Shown: positions 41,519-51,124, numbered from the stretch's first letter. The stretch is DNA of 64,000 bases from Scytonematopsis contorta HA4267-MV1 (GCA_019359035.1 JAHHIC010000045.1:25360-89359), one strand, 5' to 3'. Program-made: numbers and translations. Notes: generated by a model from the sequence alone, not told the origin.

Positions 41519-43138
41519 CTACAGCTTGAGTTCAATCCAGAAACTACTACCCTGTCCAGGAAGAGACTCAACCCCAACACACCCCCCCATACGTTCGACA
41601 CCCTTACGGACGATAGCTAAACCGATACCAGTACCGGGATAGCGTTCAATTCCATGTAGACGTTCAAAAACGCGAAAGATGCGCTCTGAGTGTTCTGGTT
41701 TAATTCCAATGCCATTATCCCTCACCCACAGTCGAATCCTTCGTTGATTTTGATGCTCTGCCCACACTAACACCTGTGGTTGTACACCAAACTGGACAAA
41801 TTTAAGCGCATTACTTAATAAATTGGTAATAACACGCGCTAAAGTATGACGATGAGCTAAAACGATAGGCAACGGAGACTCAATTCTTACTTGAGCTTGC
41901 TTTGCAGAAATTTCATTTCCCAGCAAGTTTATAACCTCAAACATCACATTATCTAAATTAACAGGTTGCAAATACAAATCAGCACGACTCAAACGACTAT
42001 AAGCAAGAAGGTCTTCTATCAAATTCTCTAAACGTCGGGCAGAATTGATAATGCGATTAATATACTCATGACCCAACTCATCAAGTAGCTCCCCATAGTC
42101 TTCTGCTAATGCTTCAGCAAACCCCTGCATTGACCGTAAGGGGGCACGTAAATCATGAGAAACACTATAAGTGAACGCTTCTAACTCATTATTAGCAGTT
42201 TGTAATTGGGATGTGCGTTCCATAACTCGCAGTTCCAGAGTTTCATTTAAATGACGAATTTCTGCTTCTGCTTGTTTGCGCTCCGTAATATCTTCGGCAA
42301 TACCAGCATAGTAATTTAGTTCTCCTTGCTCGTCAAGTATAGGGAAACCCCTGTCCCAAATCCAGCGTACTGAACCATCTGGTTGTATAATCCTAAATTC
42401 TATATTGGTTAACAACCCATTTTTTTGTTGTTCTAATTTAGCGATAACTCGTTTTCGGTCTTCTGGATGTACAGCCTCTATCCAAGATTTCGGGTGATGA
42501 CGGAGACTTTGACAAGAACGTCCCCATATTTTTTCGTAAGCTTTATTTACATAAAAATTTTGACTAGAATCTGGGGTTGCAATCCAGATAATTGCTTCTA
42601 GATTATCTGCAAACAAGCGAAACCTTTTCTCACTTTCCCGTAAAGCAGCTTCTGTACGCTGATGTTGAGTCAATTCTTCTTGCAATAGACGATTAACTGT
42701 AGTAAATTCAGCAGTACGTTTTAATTGTGATATTAAGCGAGACTGTTCAATAACTTTACACACAGCTAATCGCAAACGGACAGCATTATTTTGGTTAATT
42801 TCTTCTTTGATTAAATAATCCTTAGCTCCGGATTTCAAAGCAGTTATAGCAATTTCTTCATTTCCGGGAGCAATTAAAATTACCACAGGTAAATCATCAT
42901 AGCCAAGCTGAACTTTTAAACGTTGAATAAACTCTAAGCCTGTCATATCGGGCAATATATAATTTAATAAGATAGCGTCTGGCAGAAATTCTTCGCAAAT
43001 TTCCAGGGCTTTTTGTGCTAGTTCTGCCTGTAAAACCCTATAGGTATACTCTTTATCTTGCTGTAGGTAATGGCGAAAATTTTCCCGGTCTTCCCAACAG
43101 TCGTCTACAATGAGAACCGTCTTTTGATTCTGCCTCAT
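41519..43138 (-). CDS. REC(Asn)-PAS-histidine kinase
   Basis: The product is 539 residues. The N-terminal receiver (about 5-125) has LNYILPDMTGLEFIQ where an Asp normally sits after LL, so the phosphoacceptor appears to be Asn, and phosphorylation there would be lost. It is followed by a coiled coil, a PAS/PAC (RLFADNLEAIIWIATPDSSQNFYVNKAYEKIWG, FRIIQPDGSVRWIWDRGFPI), HisKA with YSVSHDLRAPLRSMQGF, and the ATPase (LLSNALKFVQFG, DNGIGIKPEHSERIFRVFERLHGIERYPGTGIGLAIV). It is the first gene of the signalling operon. The 340-bp gap upstream of it is AT-rich with no visible site. Confidence 0.9.
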   Translation of the reverse strand: MRQNQKTVLIVDDCWEDRENFRHYLQQDKEYTYRVLQAELAQKALEICEEFLPDAILLNYILPDMTGLEFIQRLKVQLGYDDLPVVILIAPGNEEIAITALKSGAKDYLIKEEINQNNAVRLRLAVCKVIEQSRLISQLKRTAEFTTVNRLLQEELTQHQRTEAALRESEKRFRLFADNLEAIIWIATPDSSQNFYVNKAYEKIWGRSCQSLRHHPKSWIEAVHPEDRKRVIAKLEQQKNGLLTNIEFRIIQPDGSVRWIWDRGFPILDEQGELNYYAGIAEDITERKQAEAEIRHLNETLELRVMERTSQLQTANNELEAFTYSVSHDLRAPLRSMQGFAEALAEDYGELLDELGHEYINRIINSARRLENLIEDLLAYSRLSRADLYLQPVNLDNVMFEVINLLGNEISAKQAQVRIESPLPIVLAHRHTLARVITNLLSNALKFVQFGVQPQVLVWAEHQNQRRIRLWVRDNGIGIKPEHSERIFRVFERLHGIERYPGTGIGLAIVRKGVERMGGCVGVESLPGQGSSFWIELKL

Positions 43139-43478
43139 AGCTATCCCTGTGGTTTGTCAGAAATCAAGCTGCTTCTTTCAGAGAAGACAGCATTGATTAA
43201 TTTTGAAGTCAAATTAAATGTATAGCTAATAATAGCAAACTTTAATTTTCATATAAATCTTTCTAATTGAATGTAGATGACATTTATATAATCTTTTTGT
43301 TTACTCTAAAGGTAGAGTTTAACTTTTATAAATTTATACCAAATGATTTTCATAAATCAGTCTGAGGCAGGAACAAACATACTGTTATATTTGGTAACAC
43401 AGCAACAGATTAATTACATTTCCCATTTTCATAGATTACTGGTAATTTTTTGGGTGTTAGATTAAAAACAAAGCATTT

Positions 43479-43655
43479 ATGGAAATTAAAAATTCTATTG
43501 CTCTCATAACAGGCGCTAACCGTGGTATTGGTAAAGCAATAATAAAAGCTTTACATAACTCAGGTGCTACAGGTATATATACAACTGCCCGAAAAATTGA
43601 CACCCTTGTAGATGTAGTTGCCATTGGTAAAGAGAAAATTATACCCCTATGGTAA
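43479..43655 (+). pseudogene. Short-chain dehydrogenase N-terminal remnant
   Basis: Fifty-eight codons from the ATG at 43479 encode the SDR beginning (SIALITGANRGIGKAIIKALHNSGATGIYTTAR), including the TGxxxGxG cofactor motif. The frame then ends inside the first unit of a 32-bp tandem repeat. The active-site Ser-Tyr-Lys region (SDRs are about 240 residues) is absent. It appears that the repeat replaced the rest of the gene. Confidence 0.75.
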
Positions 43656-43778
43656 ATGCAGTACAAGCGGGCGGGTAAGGATGGTAAATGCAGTACAAGC
43701 GGGCGGGTAAGGATGGTAAATGCAGTACAAGCGGGCGGGCAAGGATGGTAAATGCAGTACAAGCGGGCGGGCAAGGAT
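43651..43778. repeat. Four tandem copies of a 32-bp repeat
   Basis: Units begin at 43651, 43683, 43715 and 43747, each starting GGTAAATGCAGTACAAGCGG, with one T/C difference between the first two and last two units. The last unit runs into the dispersed repeat GGGCGGGCAAGGATGCCCACC, also found near 16,305 and 49,450. Confidence 0.95.
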
Positions 43779-43789
43779 GCCCACCCCAC

Positions 43790-44381
43790 AAGATATCAAA
43801 TCGTGTACACACAAGCCTTTACGATAAATAATGGTATTTATCAATACTAAGTAAAATATATGATTTTTTGCTTTGAGAGTTTTATCACTTATTGACATGG
43901 TATGAATTAGTACATTAAGCTTGTGTTGATGAAATTTCTTTCCTACACTAAGTTAAAACATGAAAAGTTAAAAGCTATATCCCAGATTGCTTATCCAATG
44001 AATTCAGCCACTCTATGCTCTGGATGTAACTATCTTTTGTTTCTTTATAAAGATAAAAAGCAGCATAAGATTTAACTAGTTTAGAGCGATAGATTATGTA
44101 ACTGCAGTGATAAATTCAAATTATTATTGCTTATAAGCTTGATTTTAAGAAAGCCTCGAAATTAGCTTGGTAACTCGAAACTGTAGAAATTGCTTAAAAA
44201 AGCGGTGTAAATATTTTTATTAAATTAGCAAACAATCTATCATTTCGCAAGATAATCTTTATTTGCGAATGAATTGTGTATGATTTATTTTCACAACTTG
44301 TTTAATTGAAATCAGTGAACAAAAATTAAAGAAAATTAGGGTGCATTAAATACAGAATTCATCAATTAAGAGGTAATAGTT
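43790..44381. other. AT-rich intergenic region, 592 bp
   Basis: No gene, operator or hairpin that I can support. It lies upstream of the cyclooxygenase-like gene and presumably holds its promoter. AAGAGGTAAT just before 44382 gives that gene a good ribosome-binding site. Confidence 0.4.
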
Positions 44382-46016
44382 ATGGCTAGTAAAAGAGATA
44401 CATCTAAAGATGGTTTAAATAACAAAATACAAACATTAGTTTTAACAAATTTTAAAGGGTTTTGGCAGCTTATCCAAAGTAATGAATACCTCAAACGTAA
44501 AGTTAATAAAACGTTGCTAAATAGTCTCATCTACAAAATTCCGACTCGTCCCAATCCCTACAGTATGATGACACTAGATGAGTATATTCCTGGTACTAAA
44601 ATTCCTAAGAAAACTGATACTTATACTTCTTGGGAATCACTAAACGACCGCACATATATCGGACGACATTTACCACCCAATCCAAAGTTTAACGCTGAGG
44701 GTAATCTACCAAAAGTTGAAGACTTAGCCGTTTTATATCGTAAAAGAGATGGTAAAACGATTTACTCTAGCAAATCAACTATGCTGTTCCCCTATTGGGT
44801 ACAGTGGTTTACTGATAGTTTTCTTCGTATTGACCATCACAATAAATTAAAAAATACCTCCAATCATGAAATTGATTTGTCTAATGTTTATGGTTTAACC
44901 AGAAAACAAACACACCTTTTAAGAACCTTTCAAGGAGGTAAATACAAAACTCAAAAACTCAAACGTCAAGATGGTGTAGAAGAAGAATATCCTCTGTTTT
45001 ATTATGCTGACCCAGTACAGGGTATAGTTGACCCTCAATTTGTGGGTCTTTATGAAGCTATCAATGATGAAAAAAGACAGCCAGCAGATAAAAAACAATA
45101 TCTGTTTGCGATGGGAGTAGAACGAGCGAATGTGCAAATTGGCTATGTCATGCTCAATACTTTATGTATCAGAGAACATAATCGTCTTTGTGATGAATTA
45201 GCACACAATTATCCAAATTGGGATGATGAACGTCTCTTCCAAACTGCCAGAAATACTCTTACGGCAATGATTCTAAAAATCATTATGGAAGAGTACATTA
45301 ACCACATCACTCCCTATCACTTTAAGTTGTTTGCCGACCCTGAAGCTTTTGTTAAAGAAAGTTGGCATCGTCCTAATTGGATGGCAATTGAGTTTGACTT
45401 TGTTTATCGCTGGCATAGTGCAATACCAGAAACTTTTAACTGTAACGGTAAAGCCACTCATATGGCTAAATCTCTCTGGAACAATAAAATATTAATTGAC
45501 CAAGGATTGGGAGCATTGATGGAAGAAACTTGTTCTCAAGCAGGTACAAGAATTGGTTTATTTAACACTCCGGATATATTAGTTGAGTTAACTGAATTAC
45601 CCTCAATCAGATTAGGACGACAATTGCAATTAGCAAGCTACAATGATTATCGTGAGATGTGTGGTTTCCCCAGAGTGACAAGATTTGAGCAAATTACTGG
45701 CGATGAATTTACTCAACAGAAACTTAAAGAATTATATGGTCATGTTGATAATGTTGAGTTTTTTGTGGGACTTTATGCTGAGGATGTGCGGCAAAATTCA
45801 ACTATTCCTCCTCTAGTAGCACGCTTAATTGGAATTGATGCTTTTTCTCAAGCACTAACTAATCCTTTACTATCACCCAATATCTTCAATGAAAATACTT
45901 TTTCTCCTATTGGTTGGGAAATAATTCAAAGTACAAACACCGTTTCAGATTTAGTTAATCGCAACGTTCCTTCGTCAGGTAAAAAATACAAAGTGACTTT
46001 TGAGCTTGAGAGATAG
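44382..46016 (+). CDS. Haem peroxidase, animal-type/cyclooxygenase-like (fatty-acid dioxygenase)
   Basis: The product is 544 residues, without signal peptide. Peroxidase-cyclooxygenase superfamily marks are DPVQGIVDPQFVGLYEAIN and LFAMGVERANVQIGYVMLNTLCIREHNRLCDELA, then FVYRWHSAIPETF, which aligns with the COX YHWHPLMPDSF element carrying the radical Tyr and proximal haem His. In MLFPYWVQWFTDSFLR, aligned by eye with the COX distal segment FFAQHFTHQF, the Gln is kept but the distal His position appears to be Asp. COX-like bacterial enzymes oxygenate unsaturated fatty acids. An oxylipin-forming dioxygenase is the best guess. The gene stands alone. Confidence 0.85.
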   Translation: MASKRDTSKDGLNNKIQTLVLTNFKGFWQLIQSNEYLKRKVNKTLLNSLIYKIPTRPNPYSMMTLDEYIPGTKIPKKTDTYTSWESLNDRTYIGRHLPPNPKFNAEGNLPKVEDLAVLYRKRDGKTIYSSKSTMLFPYWVQWFTDSFLRIDHHNKLKNTSNHEIDLSNVYGLTRKQTHLLRTFQGGKYKTQKLKRQDGVEEEYPLFYYADPVQGIVDPQFVGLYEAINDEKRQPADKKQYLFAMGVERANVQIGYVMLNTLCIREHNRLCDELAHNYPNWDDERLFQTARNTLTAMILKIIMEEYINHITPYHFKLFADPEAFVKESWHRPNWMAIEFDFVYRWHSAIPETFNCNGKATHMAKSLWNNKILIDQGLGALMEETCSQAGTRIGLFNTPDILVELTELPSIRLGRQLQLASYNDYREMCGFPRVTRFEQITGDEFTQQKLKELYGHVDNVEFFVGLYAEDVRQNSTIPPLVARLIGIDAFSQALTNPLLSPNIFNENTFSPIGWEIIQSTNTVSDLVNRNVPSSGKKYKVTFELER

Positions 46017-46192
46017 GCTATTAACCGTCATAATAAAACGTGAGTTCGACGGATTTTAGGGACTATAAGCCTTGTCTATTAAGGATTATAAAGACTAAGG
46101 CTTAAAGCAAGTCTCAATCCTTAGTTGAGAATAAGGTCAATAACTGATAGATTCAAGAGTTACTGCTTTTATTCTCAATAAACTAAAAATTG

Positions 46193-46528
46193 CTAACTCA
46201 CAGCAAAATCTGTAAATTGCCTTTTATAAGGTGAATGAAATCCTATAACAATATCTTGCTTAGGAACTCCCATAGAAACTAGTTCTTCAGCAATGTTTAT
46301 CTCTGTTCCATTCCACTGAATCCATATTTTTTCATTTATAATATCTATGTGCATTGAGCAACCATAAACACGATGTTTATTTTCCCAGCCAACATGAACA
46401 ATTTGATAATGGTCGCGTACAGTATCAAAGATTTGTTCCACTTGCACATCCCCATAAGAAAGTTTATAGCTACCATGTTTTATCAAAAATTGCTGAACGT
46501 ATTCCCTATATTTTTCTAACTTATCCAT
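46193..46528 (-). CDS. xisI: XisI-family fdxN element excision controlling factor
   Basis: The product is 111 residues of the XisI family: MDKLEKYREYVQQFLIKHGSYKLSYGDVQVEQIFDTVRDHYQIVHVGWENKHRVYGCSMHIDIINEKIWIQWNGTEINIAEELVSMGVPKQDIVIGFH. XisI and XisH are needed, with XisF, for excision of the fdxN element in Anabaena, but many copies occur far from any element and their general role is open. The gene overlaps the end of xisH by 13 bp, showing an obligate pair. A 10-bp inverted repeat (TTGAGAATAA/TTATTCTCAA) lies between its end and the peroxidase gene. Confidence 0.93.
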   Translation of the reverse strand: MDKLEKYREYVQQFLIKHGSYKLSYGDVQVEQIFDTVRDHYQIVHVGWENKHRVYGCSMHIDIINEKIWIQWNGTEINIAEELVSMGVPKQDIVIGFHSPYKRQFTDFAVS

Positions 46529-46932
46529 CTTACTATCTCCTCAGTTTCAGTATCATAAACTACTAGTTTTAATCTAAATTCTTGAATTTGAAGCTGTAAA
46601 AATGGAAGTACAAAAAAATCATTATAGGTTTCTATATCAACAGCTAGATATAAGTTACGTTCTGGTTCTTTTTCCCTTAAAGCAGTACGGTAGTTAAGAA
46701 ATTGTCCCAGAGCAACATGAAAATCAGTGATAGCTGATGGATTTAAAAAGCTTTTTATTTCAACAGCAATTTTTTCTCCTTCCTTTTCTGCTGCAAGTAA
46801 CTTCTCTGCTCCCAAATCGATACGCATCTGAACTTTACCATAATCAACATACAGGGGGTCATTTGTAATAGTCCACCCATCCTTTTCCAAAGCTAATCTC
46901 ACAACATCGTGAAATTTATCTTTCGCTGACAT
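46516..46932 (-). CDS. xisH: XisH-family fdxN element excision controlling factor
   Basis: The product is 138 residues: MSAKDKFHDVVRLALEKDGWTITNDPLYV, then MRIDLGAEKLLAAEKEGEKIAVEIKSFLNPSAITDFHVALGQFLNYR. The D...E-x-K arrangement (VEIKSF) fits the endonuclease-like (PD-(D/E)XK) fold proposed for XisH. It precedes and overlaps xisI on the minus strand. No recombinase xisF or excision element is visible, so the pair is likely a free-standing mobile cassette or toxin-antitoxin-like unit. Confidence 0.93.
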   Translation of the reverse strand: MSAKDKFHDVVRLALEKDGWTITNDPLYVDYGKVQMRIDLGAEKLLAAEKEGEKIAVEIKSFLNPSAITDFHVALGQFLNYRTALREKEPERNLYLAVDIETYNDFFVLPFLQLQIQEFRLKLVVYDTETEEIVRWIS

Positions 46933-46959
46933 AACTTATTTATTTGCCTGGGAGTATCA

Positions 46960-49221
46960 CTATTTTACACTATAGCCAGGGAGGTCATCAAAATCGCAGT
47001 CGCACTTTGCTAATTCGCGGTAATGTTCCCCACCGAGTTTGATAGCCTGACGTAGTGCATCGGCTGCCAAATCTTGATTTTGTTGCAACGCATAAGCACA
47101 AGCCTTATTGTACCAAGCCGACGAATAATCCTCATCGATTTTAATCGCGTCATCAAATGCATCAATCGCACCGTTTAAATCTCCCAACTTGATTAACGCT
47201 AACCCTTTATATTCCCATGCTCTAACAGATGTCGGATTTTTCTGGATAGCTGTATTATAAGCAGCATAAGCATCTTGAAATTGTTCAAGCGCGTAAAGTA
47301 CCGTACCACGTGCGAGCCAAAAACCGTAAAATTCTGGGTAAATTTCAATAGCACGGTCGTAGCATATTACCGCATCGTCATATTTTTCCAATTTTGCTAG
47401 TGTATTCCCTCGCATCCACCAGGTATTACTATCATCGGGGCAAATTTTTAGCACACGGTCATAACTTAAAACAGCATTATTGTAGCGTTCATTAAGCTCA
47501 TGTAATTTTGCACTCAAATACCAAGCCTGGTAAAATTCTGGTTCGATTTCGGTAACGCGATTATAAGCTACAAGCGCTTCCTCATTGCGGTTGAGTTTAT
47601 CCAAAATTAAACCATATTCATACCACATATTCGCAGTTGGGGATTTGCTGCCTTCAAAGTCACGTTTCCAGTTCTCCACTGCACGGTGATATACTACATT
47701 TGCTGCGTCGTAGCGTTGTAATTTTTCCAGAAATTTACCATAGTCACACCACATCTTAGCATCGCGTTGACGACGTTTGGTAAGATATTCATAACATGCA
47801 ACTGCCTTATCGTAAGATTCTTCTGCTTCTTGTGGAAGATTCATTTTTGCTAAACTCAACCCACGTCGATACCAAATATCTGGGTTATCAGGTTTGAGAC
47901 GAATTTTTTGGTCATATAGCGCTAACAACTCGTCATTTTTCTTCAATTTCTCCAATAATTTCACTAATTTCACCCACGCAAGGGAATTTGGCTGGAGTTT
48001 AAACGCTTGATTATAGGCATTAATCGCATCATCATGACGACCCAATGCAATCAAAACATCACCCTTAAGCGAGTAAACTTCTCCATCCTGGACTTTCAAT
48101 TGCAAAACACGTTCGACTGCTGCAAGTGCTGTTTGCCATTCCTGCTTAGCAACTAAAATTTTGGCTTTTTCATACCAGCTTCCCGTATCTTCCTGGTTTA
48201 ATTCTATAGCGCGGTCAAACGCAGATATAGCTGCTGTTGTATCATTTAAGTCTTTGTAAACAATTCCCTGATAATAATAAAGCCGGCTGGAGTCTGGTTG
48301 ATATTGCAAGCCCTGCATGTAAGATTTTAATGCATTTTCATATTGCTGCTGGCAATAATAGCAATACCCTTGCATCAATAATGCATCCGCGTTACTAGGT
48401 TGTTTAGCAAGAAGTGTATTAAATTTTTCCAGTGCTTCTGGGTATTTACCTTGGGAAATTAATTGGGTTCCAGTTCTATATAAATCCTTATCTTTATCGC
48501 GAAATATCCATAAAATTGCTATCAACCCAACAACCAAAAGTAGCGAATAGCCGCGAAATCCTTCACTTCCCGTGAATATTAATGTACGATTAACTCGTAA
48601 AAAGCCACCCAAAGCAAAAGTAATATTCCAAAGCGTACGACTAAAACCTTGCACAAACCACAACAAACCCATTAAAATCCAAATCCCATATTGATAAAGC
48701 CAAGCGAGTTTAGGTTTAATAGTCTGGGGAAGCCAAGGTTCAATAATCCCAAACCCGTCGAGTCCGGGAATTGGCATTAAATTTATCAAAACTACAAAAA
48801 TATTTAACGTGACGCTGTAGGCTAAGGCTGAGTATGCGTAAAGTTGGAAGCTATTTTCATTGTTGGAAAGCGCTGACTCATGCCAACCAAGCATAAATGG
48901 TATTGCCAACACCGCACTAATTATCGCATTTGCCAAAGGTCCCGCTAGGGAGACAGCACTTTTCCACTTGCGGTTCCGCAGTTGATTGTGATTGATGTAA
49001 ACAGCACCACCGGGAAGTGCAATTCCCCCAATCATCAAAATTAGCAATGGCATGAGTAAACTGACGTTAGCGTCGGTATACTTGAGAGGGTTCAGTGTTA
49101 AATATCCTTTTTCTTTAACCGATTTGTCTCCACCGCAGTAGGCTGTAATGGCGTGCCCAAATTCGTGTAAGCATAGCGACAGCATCCAAAAAAAACAAAT
49201 TAAAACTGCGATTGTCAACAT
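46960..49221 (-). CDS. M50 site-2-protease-like protein fused to TPR repeats
   Basis: The product is 753 residues. The N-terminal 250 residues are a membrane metalloprotease-like domain: TM1 with the zinc motif HEFGH at 19-23, and NLMPIPGLDGFG with the third metal-ligand Asp, plus further TM helices (ILMGLLWFVQGF, GYSLLLVVGLIAILWIF). From about 255 to the end run about 13-14 TPR units (GKYPEALEKFNTLLAKQPSNADALL and onward). Both catalytic motifs are intact. Intramembrane proteolysis of anti-sigma factors or similar proteins, with TPRs as cytosolic docking surface, is the likely design. It lies just upstream of xisH on the same strand with its own ATG. Confidence 0.9.
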   Translation of the reverse strand: MLTIAVLICFFWMLSLCLHEFGHAITAYCGGDKSVKEKGYLTLNPLKYTDANVSLLMPLLILMIGGIALPGGAVYINHNQLRNRKWKSAVSLAGPLANAIISAVLAIPFMLGWHESALSNNENSFQLYAYSALAYSVTLNIFVVLINLMPIPGLDGFGIIEPWLPQTIKPKLAWLYQYGIWILMGLLWFVQGFSRTLWNITFALGGFLRVNRTLIFTGSEGFRGYSLLLVVGLIAILWIFRDKDKDLYRTGTQLISQGKYPEALEKFNTLLAKQPSNADALLMQGYCYYCQQQYENALKSYMQGLQYQPDSSRLYYYQGIVYKDLNDTTAAISAFDRAIELNQEDTGSWYEKAKILVAKQEWQTALAAVERVLQLKVQDGEVYSLKGDVLIALGRHDDAINAYNQAFKLQPNSLAWVKLVKLLEKLKKNDELLALYDQKIRLKPDNPDIWYRRGLSLAKMNLPQEAEESYDKAVACYEYLTKRRQRDAKMWCDYGKFLEKLQRYDAANVVYHRAVENWKRDFEGSKSPTANMWYEYGLILDKLNRNEEALVAYNRVTEIEPEFYQAWYLSAKLHELNERYNNAVLSYDRVLKICPDDSNTWWMRGNTLAKLEKYDDAVICYDRAIEIYPEFYGFWLARGTVLYALEQFQDAYAAYNTAIQKNPTSVRAWEYKGLALIKLGDLNGAIDAFDDAIKIDEDYSSAWYNKACAYALQQNQDLAADALRQAIKLGGEHYRELAKCDCDFDDLPGYSVK

Positions 49222-49527
49222 GGAATTTAAGATTTTCTTAGAGATTTTTAAACTATTTATTAAAAAACAATTTTTTTTAGACGTGTCTTAAATGTCGGTG
49301 AAAAATTGTATGTGATATATTATTTTAACCGTAATTATTTTCTAATAACCAGATACAGCAATTATAAATTGTTTATCAATCGGAAAGACCTTGCTATGCC
49401 CACCCCACAGGAGTTTAGATATCTACCTTGTAAGCCTATCCATACAATCGGGCGGGCAAGGATGCCCACCCCACAAAAGTTTAAATATCAAATTGGTGTA
49501 TCTTATTTAGCTTTACTATAAAATAGT
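49222..49527. repeat. Intergenic region with dispersed GGGCGGGCAAGGATGCCCACC repeats
   Basis: About 300 bp without a gene. Two copies of the CCCACCCCACA-type dispersed repeat occur at about 49,397 and 49,450-49,475. Apparent reading frames across them are repeat-derived. Confidence 0.6.
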
Positions 49528-49704
49528 TAAAGGGACACTATTACCAGCAGGTCTTGCTGTAGTAGCAGATGCTAAAGACGTTGGTGGAACTCACTCCCCA
49601 CCCACCATACTATCTACCCTGCTTTTGAAATGCCCTTTTCAGAATTTGTAGAAAAATTTTTGAACTGTGGCTGGATTTATGTTGGTAAAAAAGAAATAAG
49701 ATAA
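49528..49704 (+). pseudogene. Frameshifted C-terminal remnant of an unknown gene
   Basis: Reading in two frames gives KGTLLPAGLAVVADAKD and then YPAFEMPFSEFVEKFLNCGWIYVGKKEIR before TAA, so a coherent protein end is visible with a frameshift between the parts and no start. The LPAGLAV...D opening recalls small Tse2-type toxin proteins, but I am not sure. It directly precedes another interrupted gene, which would suit a toxin/immunity-type pair in decay. Confidence 0.4.
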
Positions 49705-49716
49705 TTTATACTAGCA

Positions 49717-50211
49717 ATGACTGAAACAAAGTACTATTAACAAGAGACAGATATTTGGCGTGAATTAATTGACAAAGAGAAAGCTTATCTACAAACTCGA
49801 AAAAATTTTATAAATTGCTCGTCTAAAGTGGAGATGCTTAGAAAAGCTTTACAAAATCCATCTGAAAGAGTTACAGCGCTAGAAATTTTAGATTATTTAA
49901 CTAACGAAGAACGTCAAAGTTTATTTGATGAGTTAATTAAATTGGCTAGTGTAGGTCATTCAGATATTGAATTAGTTCGTTATGAAATTCTTTCATTTGA
50001 TAAATCATGGCTTTTAGAAAACATTGAAAACCAGGCAAAATCTGTCTTAAAAAATGGTACAGATGAAGAGTATAGACGATTACTAGAACTTTATATTCAA
50101 ATTGATGATGGGCTGACCAAAAGACTTATCGAAAAAGCATTGCAACATTCGGATTTGGGAATTAAAGAAGTAGGTGAAGATTTTAATAATTATCTTAAAA
50201 CTAAAAGTTAG
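49717..50211 (+). pseudogene. Small helical protein gene with an in-frame stop
   Basis: From the ATG at 49717 the frame reads MTETKYY, then TAA (49738), then continues in the same frame QETDIWRELIDKEKAYLQTRKNF...MLRKALQNPSERVTALEILDYLTNEERQSLFDELI...LKTKS to 50211. The 127-codon part from 49828 is an open helical, Glu/Leu-rich sequence that may still be translated from an internal GTG or ATG. It resembles HEAT-like immunity proteins in character only; the family is unknown. The end lies 72 bp before the first CRISPR repeat. Confidence 0.5.
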
Positions 50212-50283
50212 AGAGTATTTTTTAGAAGTGAGCAACATATAAAATTCTGTATTAGGGTTCAGGTTCTGCAATATCTTACCCTA

Positions 50284-51124
50284 GTTTCAATCCCGCAAGC
50301 GGGTTTAATTTATTTGAAAGCAGTCTCTATTAACTCAACCCCTGACAAGTCTGGTCTGTTTCAATCCCGCAAGCGGGTTTCATTTATTTGAAAGTTGTTC
50401 CTTCTTTGTTCGCGCTTTTACATTATTGTAGTTTCAATCCCGCAAGCGGGTTTAATTTATTTGAAAGCGATTGATGACCAAATGGCAGTATTTTGGTGGC
50501 AAGTTTCAATCCCGCAAGCGGGTTTAATTTATTTGAAAGTTTAACCAAAAATTCGGCAACAGTGTCCTTACCCAGTTTCAATCCCGCAAGCGGGTTTAAT
50601 TTATTTGAAAGTGCAGCCAGGTCAAACTAGTTTGCGTGAATGTTTCTGTTTCAATCCCGCAAGCGGGTTTAATTTACTTGAAAGCTTTCCCTATCGTACG
50701 AGCAATTAACGGAACCAAGCTGTTTCAATCCCGCAAGCGGGTTTAATTTATTTGAAAGCTAAAGAACAACAATTAGAAATTAAGAAACTAGAATGTTTCA
50801 ATCCCGCAAGCGGGTTTAATTTATTTGAAAGAGAGCTTCATTCTTATCAGCAGTGAAGTCAGTATCAGGTTTCAATCCCGCAAGCGGGTTTAATTTATTT
50901 GAAAGAAGCAGCTTTAGATTTACCAGAAGATTTGCTTTGTGTTTCAATCCCGCAAGCGGGTTTAATTTATTTGAAAGATGGTAGTGATTGGTGTCAAATT
51001 GAAAAATCTGTACTGTTTCAATCCCGCAAGCGGGTTTAATTTATTTGAAAGCAATCCGAACACGACGGATTAATTCGTGCTGCACTTGTTTCAATCCCGC
51101 AAGCGGGTTTAATTTATTTGAAAG
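50284..51124 (-). CRISPR. CRISPR array 1: 12 repeats of 37 nt, 11 spacers
   Basis: Repeats start at 50284, 50358, 50431, 50503, 50575, 50648, 50722, 50795, 50869, 50941, 51015 and 51088; spacers are 35-37 nt. On the plus strand each reads GTTTCAATCCCGCAAGCGGG followed by TTTAATTTATTTGAAAG; the complement ends in ATTGAAAC, the canonical cyanobacterial orientation, so transcription should be on the minus strand from the leader at the right end. The repeat has a CCCGC/GCGGG hairpin. Repeat 2 has TTTCATTTATTTG as in array 2, and repeat 6 has TTACTTG. No cas genes lie in the window. Confidence 0.98.

Noticed and set aside
43457..43898. Minus-strand frames rich in CPPACTAFTIL/LPSLPARLYCIYH-type repeats
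   Set aside because: They are translations of the four 32-bp tandem repeats, not a protein gene.
49306..49521. 71-codon frame containing MPTPQ repeats
   Set aside because: It is the translation of the dispersed CCCACCCCACA repeat and has no coding character.
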